Program-made: the position numbers and the translations under genes | The notes under the pieces: model-generated | What the model saw: the letters and a program-made list of their open reading frames with translations, nothing else | Told to the model about the DNA's origin: nothing | The model's database searches: none | Assembly: GCA_958405585.1 (NCBI GenBank) | Contig: CATYEP010000126.1 | Span: 1 to 5,717 of the forward strand | DNA length: 5,717 bases | Reading direction: 5' to 3' | From: an uncultured Eubacteriales bacterium | GTDB taxonomy: Bacteria; Bacillota; Clostridia; Christensenellales; Borkfalkiaceae | Part shown: piece after piece, positions 1-5,676 of the stretch | Position numbering within the stretch: the first letter of the stretch is position 1 | Layout: every line of letters begins with the position of its first letter

Positions 1-2
1 AA

Positions 3-209
3 AAGCTGATTTTTCTTTCGGATATGCTGGAAGAGGGAAGAGATTTCCCGCATATTAAATCCCTGCGTGCCTGGTTCGTGCGGGATCTCGATGAATGTAT
101 GTATCGGGCGCTTCGGTACGAACTGAAGTATTTGAAAAAAAGGAAGGGCGCGATTTATCCGCTTACGTTCCGTGCATATGAATATTACAAGGAGTTAAGA
201 AAAAAGTAA
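3..209 (+). CDS. yqeK: YqeK C-terminal end (HD-domain Ap4A hydrolase), 5' partial
   Basis: This is the last 68 codons of a gene that begins before the window; the frame is open from base 3 to the TAA at 207-209. The visible protein starts KLIFLSDMLEEGRDFPHI, which matches the YqeK family pattern (aliphatic-AD-x-IE-x-GRDFPG) near the end of the HD domain. The Asp in 'LSD' is probably the last metal ligand of that domain. The 'DLDE' that follows and the closing helical 'YP-T--AY' stretch also fit the family. YqeK proteins are known to cleave diadenosine tetraphosphate symmetrically to ADP. Recognition rests on the C-terminal third only, so I cannot tell whether it is a stand-alone YqeK or the tail of a NadD-YqeK fusion. 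In related bacteria nadD usually lies just upstream. The next gene, rsfS, follows with no intervening base. Confidence 0.85.
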   Translation, partial: KLIFLSDMLEEGRDFPHIKSLRAWFVRDLDECMYRALRYELKYLKKRKGAIYPLTFRAYEYYKELRKK

Positions 210-557
210 ATGGAATCTCTTGAATTCACACAGCAGATCTGCAAATTTTTATCTTCCAAGAAAGCGGAAGATATCCTTATGGTTGACGTACGCGAAAAGA
301 CGGTGATCTGCGACTATTTTGTTATCTGCAGCGGCAGGAGCACAACGCAGGTCAAATCGCTCTGCGAAAATCTGGAAGAGCATCTTTCCAAAGCAGGCAT
401 AGAACCCCGCAGAACGGAAGGCGTTCGCGAAGGACGTTGGGGCGTCATGGATTACGGCGATGTGATCGTGCACGTTTTCAATGACGAATCGCGGCTGTTT
501 TATCATTTGGAACGTCTTTGGGACGAGGGGAATAACGTACGCCGTTATGAAGATTAA
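210..557 (+). CDS. rsfS: Ribosomal silencing factor RsfS (RsfA/YbeB/DUF143)
   Basis: A complete 115-residue protein of normal family length. RsfS binds ribosomal protein uL14 (RplN) on the large subunit and blocks joining with the small subunit when nutrients are short. The family landmarks are all present: 'DILMVDVREKT' (about 21-31), 'CDYFVICSGRSTTQV' (34-48), 'RRTEGVREGRWGVMDYGDVIVHVF' split over about 67-90, and a closing 'YHLERLWDE'. The ATG follows the yqeK stop codon (TAA 207-209) with no gap and in the same reading frame. The best upstream Shine-Dalgarno, AAGGAG at 189-194, is 15 bases away, longer than ideal, so translation may depend partly on ribosomes finishing yqeK. No alternative start is available in frame. 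The order yqeK-rsfS is the usual one in Firmicutes. Confidence 0.97.
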   Translation: MESLEFTQQICKFLSSKKAEDILMVDVREKTVICDYFVICSGRSTTQVKSLCENLEEHLSKAGIEPRRTEGVREGRWGVMDYGDVIVHVFNDESRLFYHLERLWDEGNNVRRYED

Positions 558-562
558 AAAAT

Positions 563-597
563 CGGAGCCGCGCGCAATTTTATTGCGCGCGGCTCCG
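563..597. terminator. Strong hairpin between convergent genes, probably a bidirectional terminator
   Basis: Bases 563-578 pair perfectly with 582-597 (16 bp, core GGAGCCGCGCGCAA) around a TTT loop. It sits between the end of rsfS (557) and the end of the convergent small membrane-protein gene (605). The run of six A at 556-561 before the stem becomes a T tract after the hairpin on the minus strand, so the canonical rho-independent form serves the minus-strand gene. In the plus direction the stem is followed by AAGCAAATT, with no good T tract, so termination of rsfS there would rely on stem strength. Confidence 0.85.
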
Positions 598-604
598 AAG
601 CAAA

Positions 605-877
605 TTATTCGAAATTTATCTTTTTAGGTTTGGAGTAATTTTGTTTGGTACGTGCACGCTTTTTTTCGACGATATAATAGACTTCTTTGGGAGTTGATTT
701 TTCGGGTTGTTCGGATTTGGCGGGTTTTTCCGGCGTTGGTTTGGGTTCAGGGGGAGCGTTTTTTGCGTCGCGGATGTGCTGTTGAAGGATCCGCACGGAT
801 ATAACTCCGCCGAAACACAGGCCGAACAGGATCAGCAGATAAACGCCGCCCCAGAGAGTGGATGCAAGTAAATTCAT
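605..877 (-). CDS. Small single-pass membrane protein, unknown function
   Basis: A 90-residue protein that I do not recognise by name. Residues about 8-28 form one hydrophobic membrane segment rich in Gly, Leu, Ile and Val (WGGVYLLILFGLCFGGVISV). A short amphipathic stretch follows, then a Pro/Lys/Glu linker (about 40-64) and a basic tail containing YYIVEKKRARTK. The positive tail after the membrane segment suggests the C-terminus is cytoplasmic. I chose the ATG at 875-877 because a GGGGGTG Shine-Dalgarno lies just upstream and an extended -10 promoter sits at 903-911. The longer frame from 976 would begin upstream of that promoter, inside the start of the divergent phosphorylase gene. The gene is convergent with rsfS and divergent from the deo operon, and appears monocistronic. 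The consistent promoter, ribosome site and terminator make it a likely real gene. Confidence 0.75.
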   Translation of the reverse strand: MNLLASTLWGGVYLLILFGLCFGGVISVRILQQHIRDAKNAPPEPKPTPEKPAKSEQPEKSTPKEVYYIVEKKRARTKQNYSKPKKINFE

Positions 878-902
878 AAACACCCCCGTGGCATTTTTCT
901 GT

Positions 903-911
903 ATTATATCA
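903..911 (-). promoter_or_regulatory. Extended -10 promoter for the small membrane-protein gene
   Basis: Read on the minus strand, 911 to 903 is TGATATAAT, an exact extended -10 (TG-N-TATAAT). No good -35 hexamer is seen 16-18 bases further upstream, as is common for extended -10 promoters. Transcription would begin near base 896, giving a leader of about 19 bases before the ATG at 877. Confidence 0.65.
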
Positions 912-950
912 CAGAAGCTGAGGTGCGGCGGGGCGGAAAATGACAAGAAA

Positions 951-957
951 GGGGGAG
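951..957 (+). promoter_or_regulatory. Ribosome binding site deciding the phosphorylase start
   Basis: GGGGGAG lies 9 bases before the ATG at 967. It falls inside the frame if the ATG at 940 were used, and that upstream ATG has only a GGCGG-type sequence before it. The site therefore favours 967 as the start. That start also gives an N-terminus (MTAYDIIELKKRGKILS) matching the usual beginning of the family. Confidence 0.7.
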
Positions 958-966
958 TTTTGTCGC

Positions 967-2265
967 ATGACGGCATACGATATCATAGAATTAAAAAAAC
1001 GCGGCAAAATATTGAGTGAGGAGCAGATCCGCGCCTTTGTGCGCATGGTGACGGACGAAAGTGCATCGGATGCGCAGATTGCAGCGTTTTGTATGGCGGT
1101 TCTCTGGCGGGGGATGACGGACGAAGAATGTTTTTTCCTGACGGACGCGATGGCAAAGAGCGGAGTGTGTGCGGAGAAACCTGACGTGTCGGGGATCTAT
1201 GCGGACAAACATTCGACGGGCGGTGTGTCCGATTCCACGACGTTGATCCTTGTGCCCGTGTTGGCGTCTTTGGGAGTGAAGTGTGCCAAATATTCCGGCA
1301 GAGGCCTGGGACATACGGGCGGAACGCTGGATAAAATGGAAAGTTTTCCGAATCTTCGTGTTACGCTCTCGGCGGAAGAGTTTGAAAAGCAGGTGGACAA
1401 AGTGGGCGCGGCGATCGCAGGGCAGACGAAAAATACGGTGCCTGCGGACAAACGCATGTATGCGGTACGCGACGTTACGGCGACGGTGGACAGTATTCCT
1501 CTGATCGCTTCTTCCGTGATGAGCAAGAAGCTGGCATCGTTTGCGGATGTGATCTTGCTGGACGTAAAGTACGGCGAGGGTGCGTTCATGCGTCGGCCTT
1601 CGGATGCGGTGAGACTGGCGGAACTGATGGTCAGGATCGGAACGGCCGCCGGGCGAAAGGTCGGAGCGGCGGTCACCTGTATGGATGTCCCTCTGGGGGA
1701 TAATATCGGCTGCAATGCGGAAGTGCGCGAAGCGATCGAAATACTGAAAGGGAAAAAGAATGCGCTGTCGGAGCTTTCACTGTATCATAGTCGAAAAATT
1801 CTGGAGATGTCCGAAGGACTTTCACAAGAGCAGGCGGATGAAAAAATAAAACGGGCGGTGGAATCGGGGGCCGCATTGGAAAAGCTGAAGCAGATCGTTT
1901 CGGCACAGGGGGGCGACGTACGCGCCGTCGATAATTTTTCTTTGCTGCCGCTGGCTCCCAATCGACTTCTTGTCTGTGCGCCGCGTGCGGGAAGACTGCA
2001 TGTTTCGGCGCTTGCACTGGGCAAGGCTTGTTCGCAGCTGGGCGGCGGTCGCCTGAAAGAAGGGGATCCGATAGACCATACTGTCGGGATCGTTTTGAAA
2101 AAGCGCGCGGGCGACCGCGTGGAAAAAGGGGAACCGATCGCTGAAATTTTTTACACAAAGGAAAATAAGGATGCGATCCTGTTGGCGGAAAGCGCGTTTG
2201 CGGTGAAAGATTCTTATCGTGCGCGGCCGCTGGTTTACAGTTTTATCGGAAAGGAGAAATTTTGA
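967..2265 (+). CDS. deoA: Pyrimidine-nucleoside (thymidine) phosphorylase, DeoA/Pdp family
   Basis: A 432-residue cytoplasmic enzyme; Firmicute Pdp is about 433 and E. coli DeoA 440. It catalyses reversible phosphorolysis of thymidine, deoxyuridine and, in Pdp-type enzymes, uridine, to base plus (deoxy)ribose-1-phosphate. An N-terminal helical domain (about 1-65) precedes the glycosyltransferase alpha/beta domain. The phosphate site is DKHSTGG (80-86; K81, H82, S83) with T92 and T120. The family signature SGRGLGHTGGTLDKME is at 110-125. The pyrimidine-binding residues R168, S183 and K187 are present in 'RDVTATV' and 'IASSVMSKK'. The C-terminal domain contains VGIVLKKRAGDRV from 373. The usual GGVGD is GGVSD here (S88). 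Its TGA overlaps the deoC ATG. Specificity for thymidine versus both pyrimidines cannot be settled by reading, so the symbol pdp is equally apt. I see no clear dedicated promoter in the 89 bases upstream. Confidence 0.95.
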   Translation: MTAYDIIELKKRGKILSEEQIRAFVRMVTDESASDAQIAAFCMAVLWRGMTDEECFFLTDAMAKSGVCAEKPDVSGIYADKHSTGGVSDSTTLILVPVLASLGVKCAKYSGRGLGHTGGTLDKMESFPNLRVTLSAEEFEKQVDKVGAAIAGQTKNTVPADKRMYAVRDVTATVDSIPLIASSVMSKKLASFADVILLDVKYGEGAFMRRPSDAVRLAELMVRIGTAAGRKVGAAVTCMDVPLGDNIGCNAEVREAIEILKGKKNALSELSLYHSRKILEMSEGLSQEQADEKIKRAVESGAALEKLKQIVSAQGGDVRAVDNFSLLPLAPNRLLVCAPRAGRLHVSALALGKACSQLGGGRLKEGDPIDHTVGIVLKKRAGDRVEKGEPIAEIFYTKENKDAILLAESAFAVKDSYRARPLVYSFIGKEKF

Positions 2266-2267
2266 TG
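2251..2267 (+). promoter_or_regulatory. Coupled translation junction: AAGGAG plus TGATG overlap
   Basis: AAGGAG at 2251-2256 lies 8 bases before the deoC ATG at 2265, whose A is also the last base of the phosphorylase stop TGA (2263-2265). This indicates translational coupling and fixes the deoC start, including its long N-terminal extension. A TTG at 2262 is in frame but one codon earlier and less likely. Confidence 0.85.
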
Positions 2268-3110
2268 TTCGGACTCGGTAAGAAAAAAGAGGAAATAAAG
2301 GAAAAGGAAACCGCGCCTGCGGAGGCAGAACAGAATGAAAAGCTCACGGAGCGCGCAGAGGTCAAGGATGCGAGCGGGAAAACTTCTATTTCGGCGGATG
2401 AAATGGCGGAATTTGAAGAATTCAAGCGGCAGAAAAAGATCCTGGAGATCCGCAGACTTTTGAAAACCATCGACCATACGCTTCTGAAACAGACGGCGCA
2501 GCGCGAGGATATCCGCAAACTTTGTGCGGAAGCGGTGGAATACGGATTTTATTCGGTTTGCGTTCAGCCGGTGTATGTGTCGGCATGCAACGAATTTTTA
2601 AAAAACGCTCCGCAGATCAAAATTGCGTGCGTCGTAGGTTTCCCGATGGGCGAAAACAAGACGGAAACAAAAGTCTTTGAGACGAAACGCGCCATTGCCG
2701 ACGGGGCGGATGAAATCGATATGGTCATCTGTGTTTCCGCCGTCAAAAACGGAAATTATTCGTACGTGAAGCGCGAAATCAAGCAGGTTGTGAAGGCGGC
2801 GAAAGGCAGCCCTGTAAAAGTGATCCTGGAAACTTCCCTTCTCACGCGCGATGAAATGGTCAAAGCGGCGCTCTGCGCCCGCGATGCGGGAGCGGCTTTT
2901 GTCAAAACCAGCACAGGCTATTTCGGCGAAGGCGCAAAAGCGGAAGATGTCAGGTTGCTTAAAGATACAGTCAAAGGCGCCTGCTGTGTCAAAGCGTCTG
3001 GCGGTATCAAGACGGCGGAACAGTTCCGCGAAATGCTCGCCGCCGGCGCCGATCGCATCGGCACCAGTTCCGGAAAAGAAATTGCCGATACTTTAAAAGT
3101 CAATATGTGA
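2265..3110 (+). CDS. deoC: Deoxyribose-phosphate aldolase with charged N-terminal extension
   Basis: A 281-residue protein; typical bacterial DeoC is about 220. It is a class I aldolase cleaving 2-deoxyribose-5-phosphate to glyceraldehyde-3-phosphate and acetaldehyde. The catalytic TIM barrel starts near residue 66 with 'KTIDHTLLK'. It includes 'VVGFPMG' (123-129), 'GADEIDMVI' (147-155, with the probable catalytic D152), 'KVILETSLL' (185-193), the Schiff-base lysine K214 in 'FVKTSTGYF', and the second catalytic lysine K243 in 'VKASGGIKT'. The phosphate-binding 'RIGTSSG' is at 264-270. Residues 1 to about 60 are Glu/Lys/Ala-rich with no hydrophobic segment, so they are probably disordered or helical. 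The start is well supported by AAGGAG and the TGATG overlap with the phosphorylase gene. An internal ATG at residue 47 has no comparable ribosome site. Function of the core is near certain; the role of the extension is unknown. Confidence 0.96.
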   Translation: MFGLGKKKEEIKEKETAPAEAEQNEKLTERAEVKDASGKTSISADEMAEFEEFKRQKKILEIRRLLKTIDHTLLKQTAQREDIRKLCAEAVEYGFYSVCVQPVYVSACNEFLKNAPQIKIACVVGFPMGENKTETKVFETKRAIADGADEIDMVICVSAVKNGNYSYVKREIKQVVKAAKGSPVKVILETSLLTRDEMVKAALCARDAGAAFVKTSTGYFGEGAKAEDVRLLKDTVKGACCVKASGGIKTAEQFREMLAAGADRIGTSSGKEIADTLKVNM

Positions 3111-3296
3111 TCGTAACCGCATTGCTCTCGGTAATCAACGCGCTCAACGCCGATTCTCCGTGCAAAAATTGGACCGTCGTATGTTTGTTTAAATGCGTTG
3201 GGGTATATGGTCAAAGACTGCCGCTAAAAAATTATACAAATCCGGATATAATAAATCTTCGGAAAAACTTGTTTATTCTTTGTAAAACAGGATAAA
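3111..3296. other. Intergenic stretch without a supported gene
   Basis: The gap between deoC and nadA is 342 bases, and this is its first half. A GTG-started frame of 62 codons (3107-3295) overlaps the deoC stop but has no ribosome site, no recognisable motif and an unlikely composition. A perfect TATAAT at 3247-3252 has no matching -35 box 16-18 bases upstream and no TG extension. A short direct repeat, TCAACGC, occurs at 3135-3141 and 3144-3150. I see no tRNA, riboswitch or clear structured RNA here. Confidence 0.6.
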
Positions 3297-3332
3297 AAAG
3301 CGCGTGCAAAAAACATTTTTTGCGCGCGCTTT
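3297..3332. terminator. Long GC-core hairpin downstream of deoC
   Basis: Bases 3297-3313 pair with 3316-3332 over 17 positions, with one G-U wobble (T3305 with G3324) and a CA at the tip. The core is GCGCGTGC paired with GCGCGCGC, flanked by A6/T6 within the stem. It presumably ends the deo transcript before the nadA promoter. In the plus direction only TTT follows the GC core at the stem base, before GCATTG. In the minus direction a full T6 tract follows (the A run 3294-3299), so the canonical orientation is minus although no minus-strand gene is seen nearby. Probably bidirectional. Confidence 0.7.
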
Positions 3333-3369
3333 GCATTGTCGGAAAATTTTTTATGCCTTGTCTATTGTC

Positions 3370-3383
3370 TTGACAGTTGTCAA
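3370..3383. promoter_or_regulatory. Inverted repeat over the -35 box, candidate NAD repressor operator
   Basis: TTGACA-GT-TGTCAA is a perfect 6+6 inverted repeat that includes the whole -35 hexamer of the nadA promoter, so a bound dimer would block RNA polymerase. Extra TTGTC half-sites occur at 3358-3362 and 3365-3369. In Firmicutes the nicotinate-responsive repressor NiaR (YrxA) commonly controls nad biosynthesis operons, so it is the leading candidate. I have not matched this to its published site, and no regulator gene is in the window. Confidence 0.55.
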
Positions 3384-3398
3384 TTTTTAGTGTATAGT
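3370..3398 (+). promoter_or_regulatory. Promoter of the nadAB operon
   Basis: A perfect -35 TTGACA (3370-3375) and a good -10 TATAGT (3393-3398) are separated by exactly 17 bases, the consensus vegetative sigma factor arrangement. Transcription would start near 3405, giving a leader of roughly 48 bases before the nadA ATG. It follows the hairpin that closes the deo operon, so the NAD genes have their own transcription unit. Confidence 0.88.
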
Positions 3399-3401
3399 GT
3401 A
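3388..3401 (+). repeat. Tandem 7-base repeat across the nadA -10 box
   Basis: TAGTGTA occurs twice with no gap (3388-3394 and 3395-3401), and the -10 hexamer TATAGT (3393-3398) spans the junction. It may be part of the regulatory site together with the inverted repeat at 3370-3383, or chance in an AT-rich promoter. Confidence 0.6.
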
Positions 3402-3452
3402 ACAAAAAAACAGGGCTGAAAATTTTCGGCGCGAGAGGTCGGAACAATCTAT

Positions 3453-4349
3453 ATGGATATGCAGGAGATCGAAAAACTGAAAAGAGAGCGGAATGCGGTG
3501 ATCCTGGCGCATTATTATGTAGATGCGCAGGTGCAGGCAATGGCGGACTATGTGGGGGACTCGTTTTATCTTGCCAAGGTCGCTTCGAAGACGGACAAAG
3601 ACACGATCGTATTCTGCGGGGTGCGGTTTATGGGAGAGAGCGCGAAGATACTTAATCCGATGCGGCGGGTTTTTCTTCCGGACGAAACGGCGGATTGTCC
3701 GATGGCGCATATGGCTGACGAAGCGCAGATCTTAAAGTTGCGAAAGGAGATTTCCGATCTGGCGGTAGTTTGTTACATCAATTCTTCAGCAAAGCTGAAA
3801 GCGTTGTGCGATGTATGTGTTACCTCATCCAACGCAGTGAAGATCGTATCGGCTCTGCCCGAAAAGAATATTCTGTTTATTCCGGATGAAAATCTCGGTA
3901 CATATGTGAGCAAACAGGTTTCGGGGAAGACTTTTTATTATTCGGGCGGTTATTGCCCGGTGCATGCGGTTTTACTGGCATCCGACGTGCAAAGCGAATT
4001 GCGCGCGCATCCGAACGCGGAGTTTCTGGTACATCCCGAATGCCGCAAAGAGGTCTGCGACCTGGCGGCGTTTGTGGGCAGTACTTCGGAGATCATCGAA
4101 TATGCGCAAAAGAGTGCGGCGCAGGAATTTATACTGGGAACCGAGCCGGGCGTGCTGTACGAGTTGCAGCGCCGCTGTGCGGGAAAAGTATTCTATCCGG
4201 TGACGCCTGTATGTCTGGATATGAAAAAAATTACGCCCGAAAAAGTTCTGGAATGCCTGCAGGGCGGCGGGTACGAAGTGAAAATGGATGCCGGGCTGAT
4301 GGACGCGGCGCGGAAACCTTTGGAACGTATGTTACAACTGGCGAAGTAG
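3453..4349 (+). CDS. nadA: Quinolinate synthase A
   Basis: A 298-residue cytoplasmic [4Fe-4S] enzyme that condenses iminoaspartate with dihydroxyacetone phosphate to give quinolinate, the second step of de novo NAD synthesis. The three pseudo-repeated domains each supply a cluster cysteine: C82 in 'ADCPMAH', C168 in 'GYCPVH' and C254 in 'PVCLDMKK'. Spacings of 86 and 86 closely match the T. maritima enzyme. Substrate-site residues fitting the family include H20 and Y22 ('AHYYV'), Y108 and N110 ('CYINSSA'), S125, H171, H194 and E196 ('HPEC'), and T211 ('GSTSEI'). The length equals the compact NadA form rather than the roughly 347-residue E. coli type. The ATG at 3453 is the only plausible start. 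Its Shine-Dalgarno is weak: AGAGG at 3434-3438 is 14 bases away. A second ATG follows two codons later. nadB begins 28 bases downstream in the same operon. Confidence 0.97.
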   Translation: MDMQEIEKLKRERNAVILAHYYVDAQVQAMADYVGDSFYLAKVASKTDKDTIVFCGVRFMGESAKILNPMRRVFLPDETADCPMAHMADEAQILKLRKEISDLAVVCYINSSAKLKALCDVCVTSSNAVKIVSALPEKNILFIPDENLGTYVSKQVSGKTFYYSGGYCPVHAVLLASDVQSELRAHPNAEFLVHPECRKEVCDLAAFVGSTSEIIEYAQKSAAQEFILGTEPGVLYELQRRCAGKVFYPVTPVCLDMKKITPEKVLECLQGGGYEVKMDAGLMDAARKPLERMLQLAK

Positions 4350-4377
4350 TGTGCTGTAAGAAAAGAGAGGATACGTT

Positions 4378-5676
4378 ATGAAGAATATTGAACAAAGCTA
4401 TGACGTCCTGATCGCCGGAACGGGTGTTGCGGGGTTATGCTGTGCGCTGAATCTTTCACGTGATGCAAAGATCCTGATGCTGTCAAAGGCGGCGGTGGAT
4501 GAAAGCGACTCATTTCTGGCGCAGGGCGGGATCTGTATGCTGCGCGGAACGGAAGATTATGAAGGGTATTTTGAGGACACCATGCGTGCCGGGCATTATG
4601 AGAACAACGAAACGGCGGTGCGGCAGATGATCCTTTCTTCGCCGGAGATGATTTCGGAGCTGGTTGCGGACGGTGTACAGTTTGCGCGGGATGAGCAGGG
4701 GAATTTTCGTTTTACGCGGGAAGGCGGGCATTCGCGGCCGCGCATACTTTTTCATGACGATGTGACGGGTAAAGAAATTACGAGCAAGCTGCTTGCGCTG
4801 GCTCGCACGCGCCGTAATATTGTGATCCGCGAATATACGGAACTTCTGGACATCATTTGTCAGGACAATGAGTGTTTCGGCGGAGTGCTGCGCGATGTAA
4901 ATACGGGCGAATCGGGTACTGTATATGCGAAATTCACCGTATTTGCTACGGGCGGCGTCGGCGGACTGTATGAACATTCCACGAATTATCGACATCTGAC
5001 GGGGGACGCTCTGGCGATTGCTTTGAAAAACGGGATCGCCGTGGAGCATCTAAATTATGTGCAGATTCATCCGACGACGTTTTATTCTCAAAAGCACGGA
5101 CGCAGGTTCCTGATTTCCGAATCGGTGCGGGGAGAAGGGGCAGTACTGCTGGATAAGAACGGAAAGCGTTTCTGTAACGAACTGCTTCCGCGGGATATCG
5201 TGACGGGCGAGATCCGTGCGCAGATGAAAAAAGACGGGACAAAGCATGTATGGCTGGATATGCGGCCGGTGGGCGAAAAAACCATTCTCGAACATTTCCC
5301 CACGATCCGGCAGCGCTGTTTGCAGGAAGGGTATGACGTTCTGAAACAGCCGATCCCGGTAGTGCCGGCGCAGCATTATTTTATGGGCGGCGTTAAAGTG
5401 GATCTAAATGCAAATACGAGCATGAAACGCTTATATTCGGCGGGTGAAACGGCCTGCATCGGCGTTCACGGAAAAAACAGGCTGGCCAGCAATTCGCTCT
5501 TGGAAAGCCTGATCTGGGCAAAGCGTGCGGCGGTGCAGATGTCGCAAAAATTGGATGACGTATCTTTGAAAATGCCGCAAATCGATCTTTCAAAGTATGA
5601 AAATTATAAACAGTTAAAAGAAAATTATGCGAAGATGATCCGCGACGAAGCGGACCGGGAGGACTGCTGTGATTGA
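4378..5676 (+). CDS. nadB: L-aspartate oxidase (short form)
   Basis: A 432-residue FAD enzyme that oxidises L-aspartate to iminoaspartate and feeds NadA. In anaerobes it can use fumarate as electron acceptor. The FAD-binding Rossmann motif GTGVAG is at 14-19, and 'SFLAQGGI' (45-52) is the flavin contact. Family residues are present: E115 in 'REGGHS', H231 in 'QIHPTTF', R272 in 'LPRDIVT', H333 in 'QHYFMGG' and R368 in 'GKNRLASNSLLE'. The last of these sits in the adenine/flavin segment 'AGETACIGVHG'. The protein stops soon after the FAD domain closes, so the C-terminal helical domain of the roughly 535-residue E. coli and Bacillus forms is almost wholly absent. Short forms of this size are, as I recall, common in Clostridia, so I read it as intact. 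AGAGAGG at 4364-4370 is 7 bases from the ATG. Its 3' end overlaps the next start. Confidence 0.97.
   Translation: MKNIEQSYDVLIAGTGVAGLCCALNLSRDAKILMLSKAAVDESDSFLAQGGICMLRGTEDYEGYFEDTMRAGHYENNETAVRQMILSSPEMISELVADGVQFARDEQGNFRFTREGGHSRPRILFHDDVTGKEITSKLLALARTRRNIVIREYTELLDIICQDNECFGGVLRDVNTGESGTVYAKFTVFATGGVGGLYEHSTNYRHLTGDALAIALKNGIAVEHLNYVQIHPTTFYSQKHGRRFLISESVRGEGAVLLDKNGKRFCNELLPRDIVTGEIRAQMKKDGTKHVWLDMRPVGEKTILEHFPTIRQRCLQEGYDVLKQPIPVVPAQHYFMGGVKVDLNANTSMKRLYSAGETACIGVHGKNRLASNSLLESLIWAKRAAVQMSQKLDDVSLKMPQIDLSKYENYKQLKENYAKMIRDEADREDCCD
5657..5663 (+). promoter_or_regulatory. Ribosome binding site for the gene after nadB
   Basis: GGGAGGA inside the end of nadB lies 5 bases before GTG 5669. 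A second, weaker site, GAGGA at 5675-5679, lies 7 bases before ATG 5687 in the same frame. The stronger site favours the GTG, but start-codon preference favours the ATG. Confidence 0.6.

Noticed and set aside
940..966. Upstream ATG at 940 as the start of the phosphorylase
   Set aside because: It adds nine residues (MTRKGEFCR) not typical of the family and would place the best ribosome site inside the coding region; ATG 967 has GGGGGAG at good spacing.
878..976. Longer N-terminus for the minus-strand small membrane protein, starting at 976
   Set aside because: The extra 33 residues lie upstream of the extended -10 promoter and overlap the phosphorylase start; the ATG at 877 has its own ribosome site.
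1197..1715. 172-codon minus-strand frame opposite the phosphorylase gene
   Set aside because: Fully antisense to a highly conserved gene; it is a by-product of codon bias, with Ser/Pro/Thr-rich low-complexity content.
2918..3214. 98-codon minus-strand frame opposite the end of deoC
   Set aside because: TTG start with no ribosome site, and two thirds of it is antisense to conserved deoC sequence.
3107..3295. 62-codon plus-strand frame after deoC, starting with GTG
   Set aside because: No ribosome site, no known motif, and it overlaps the deoC stop.
563..3332. The two hairpins as members of a dispersed palindromic repeat family
   Set aside because: They share only a GCGCGCAA/TTGCGCGC-like core, common in GC-core terminators; flanks and stems differ.
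3405..3452. NAD-sensing riboswitch in the nadA leader
   Set aside because: The leader is only about 48 bases with no evident paired structure; DNA-level repeats at the promoter are the better explanation for control.
4510..5049. 179-codon minus-strand frame opposite nadB
   Set aside because: Antisense to conserved FAD-enzyme coding sequence, with no motif and no ribosome site recognised.
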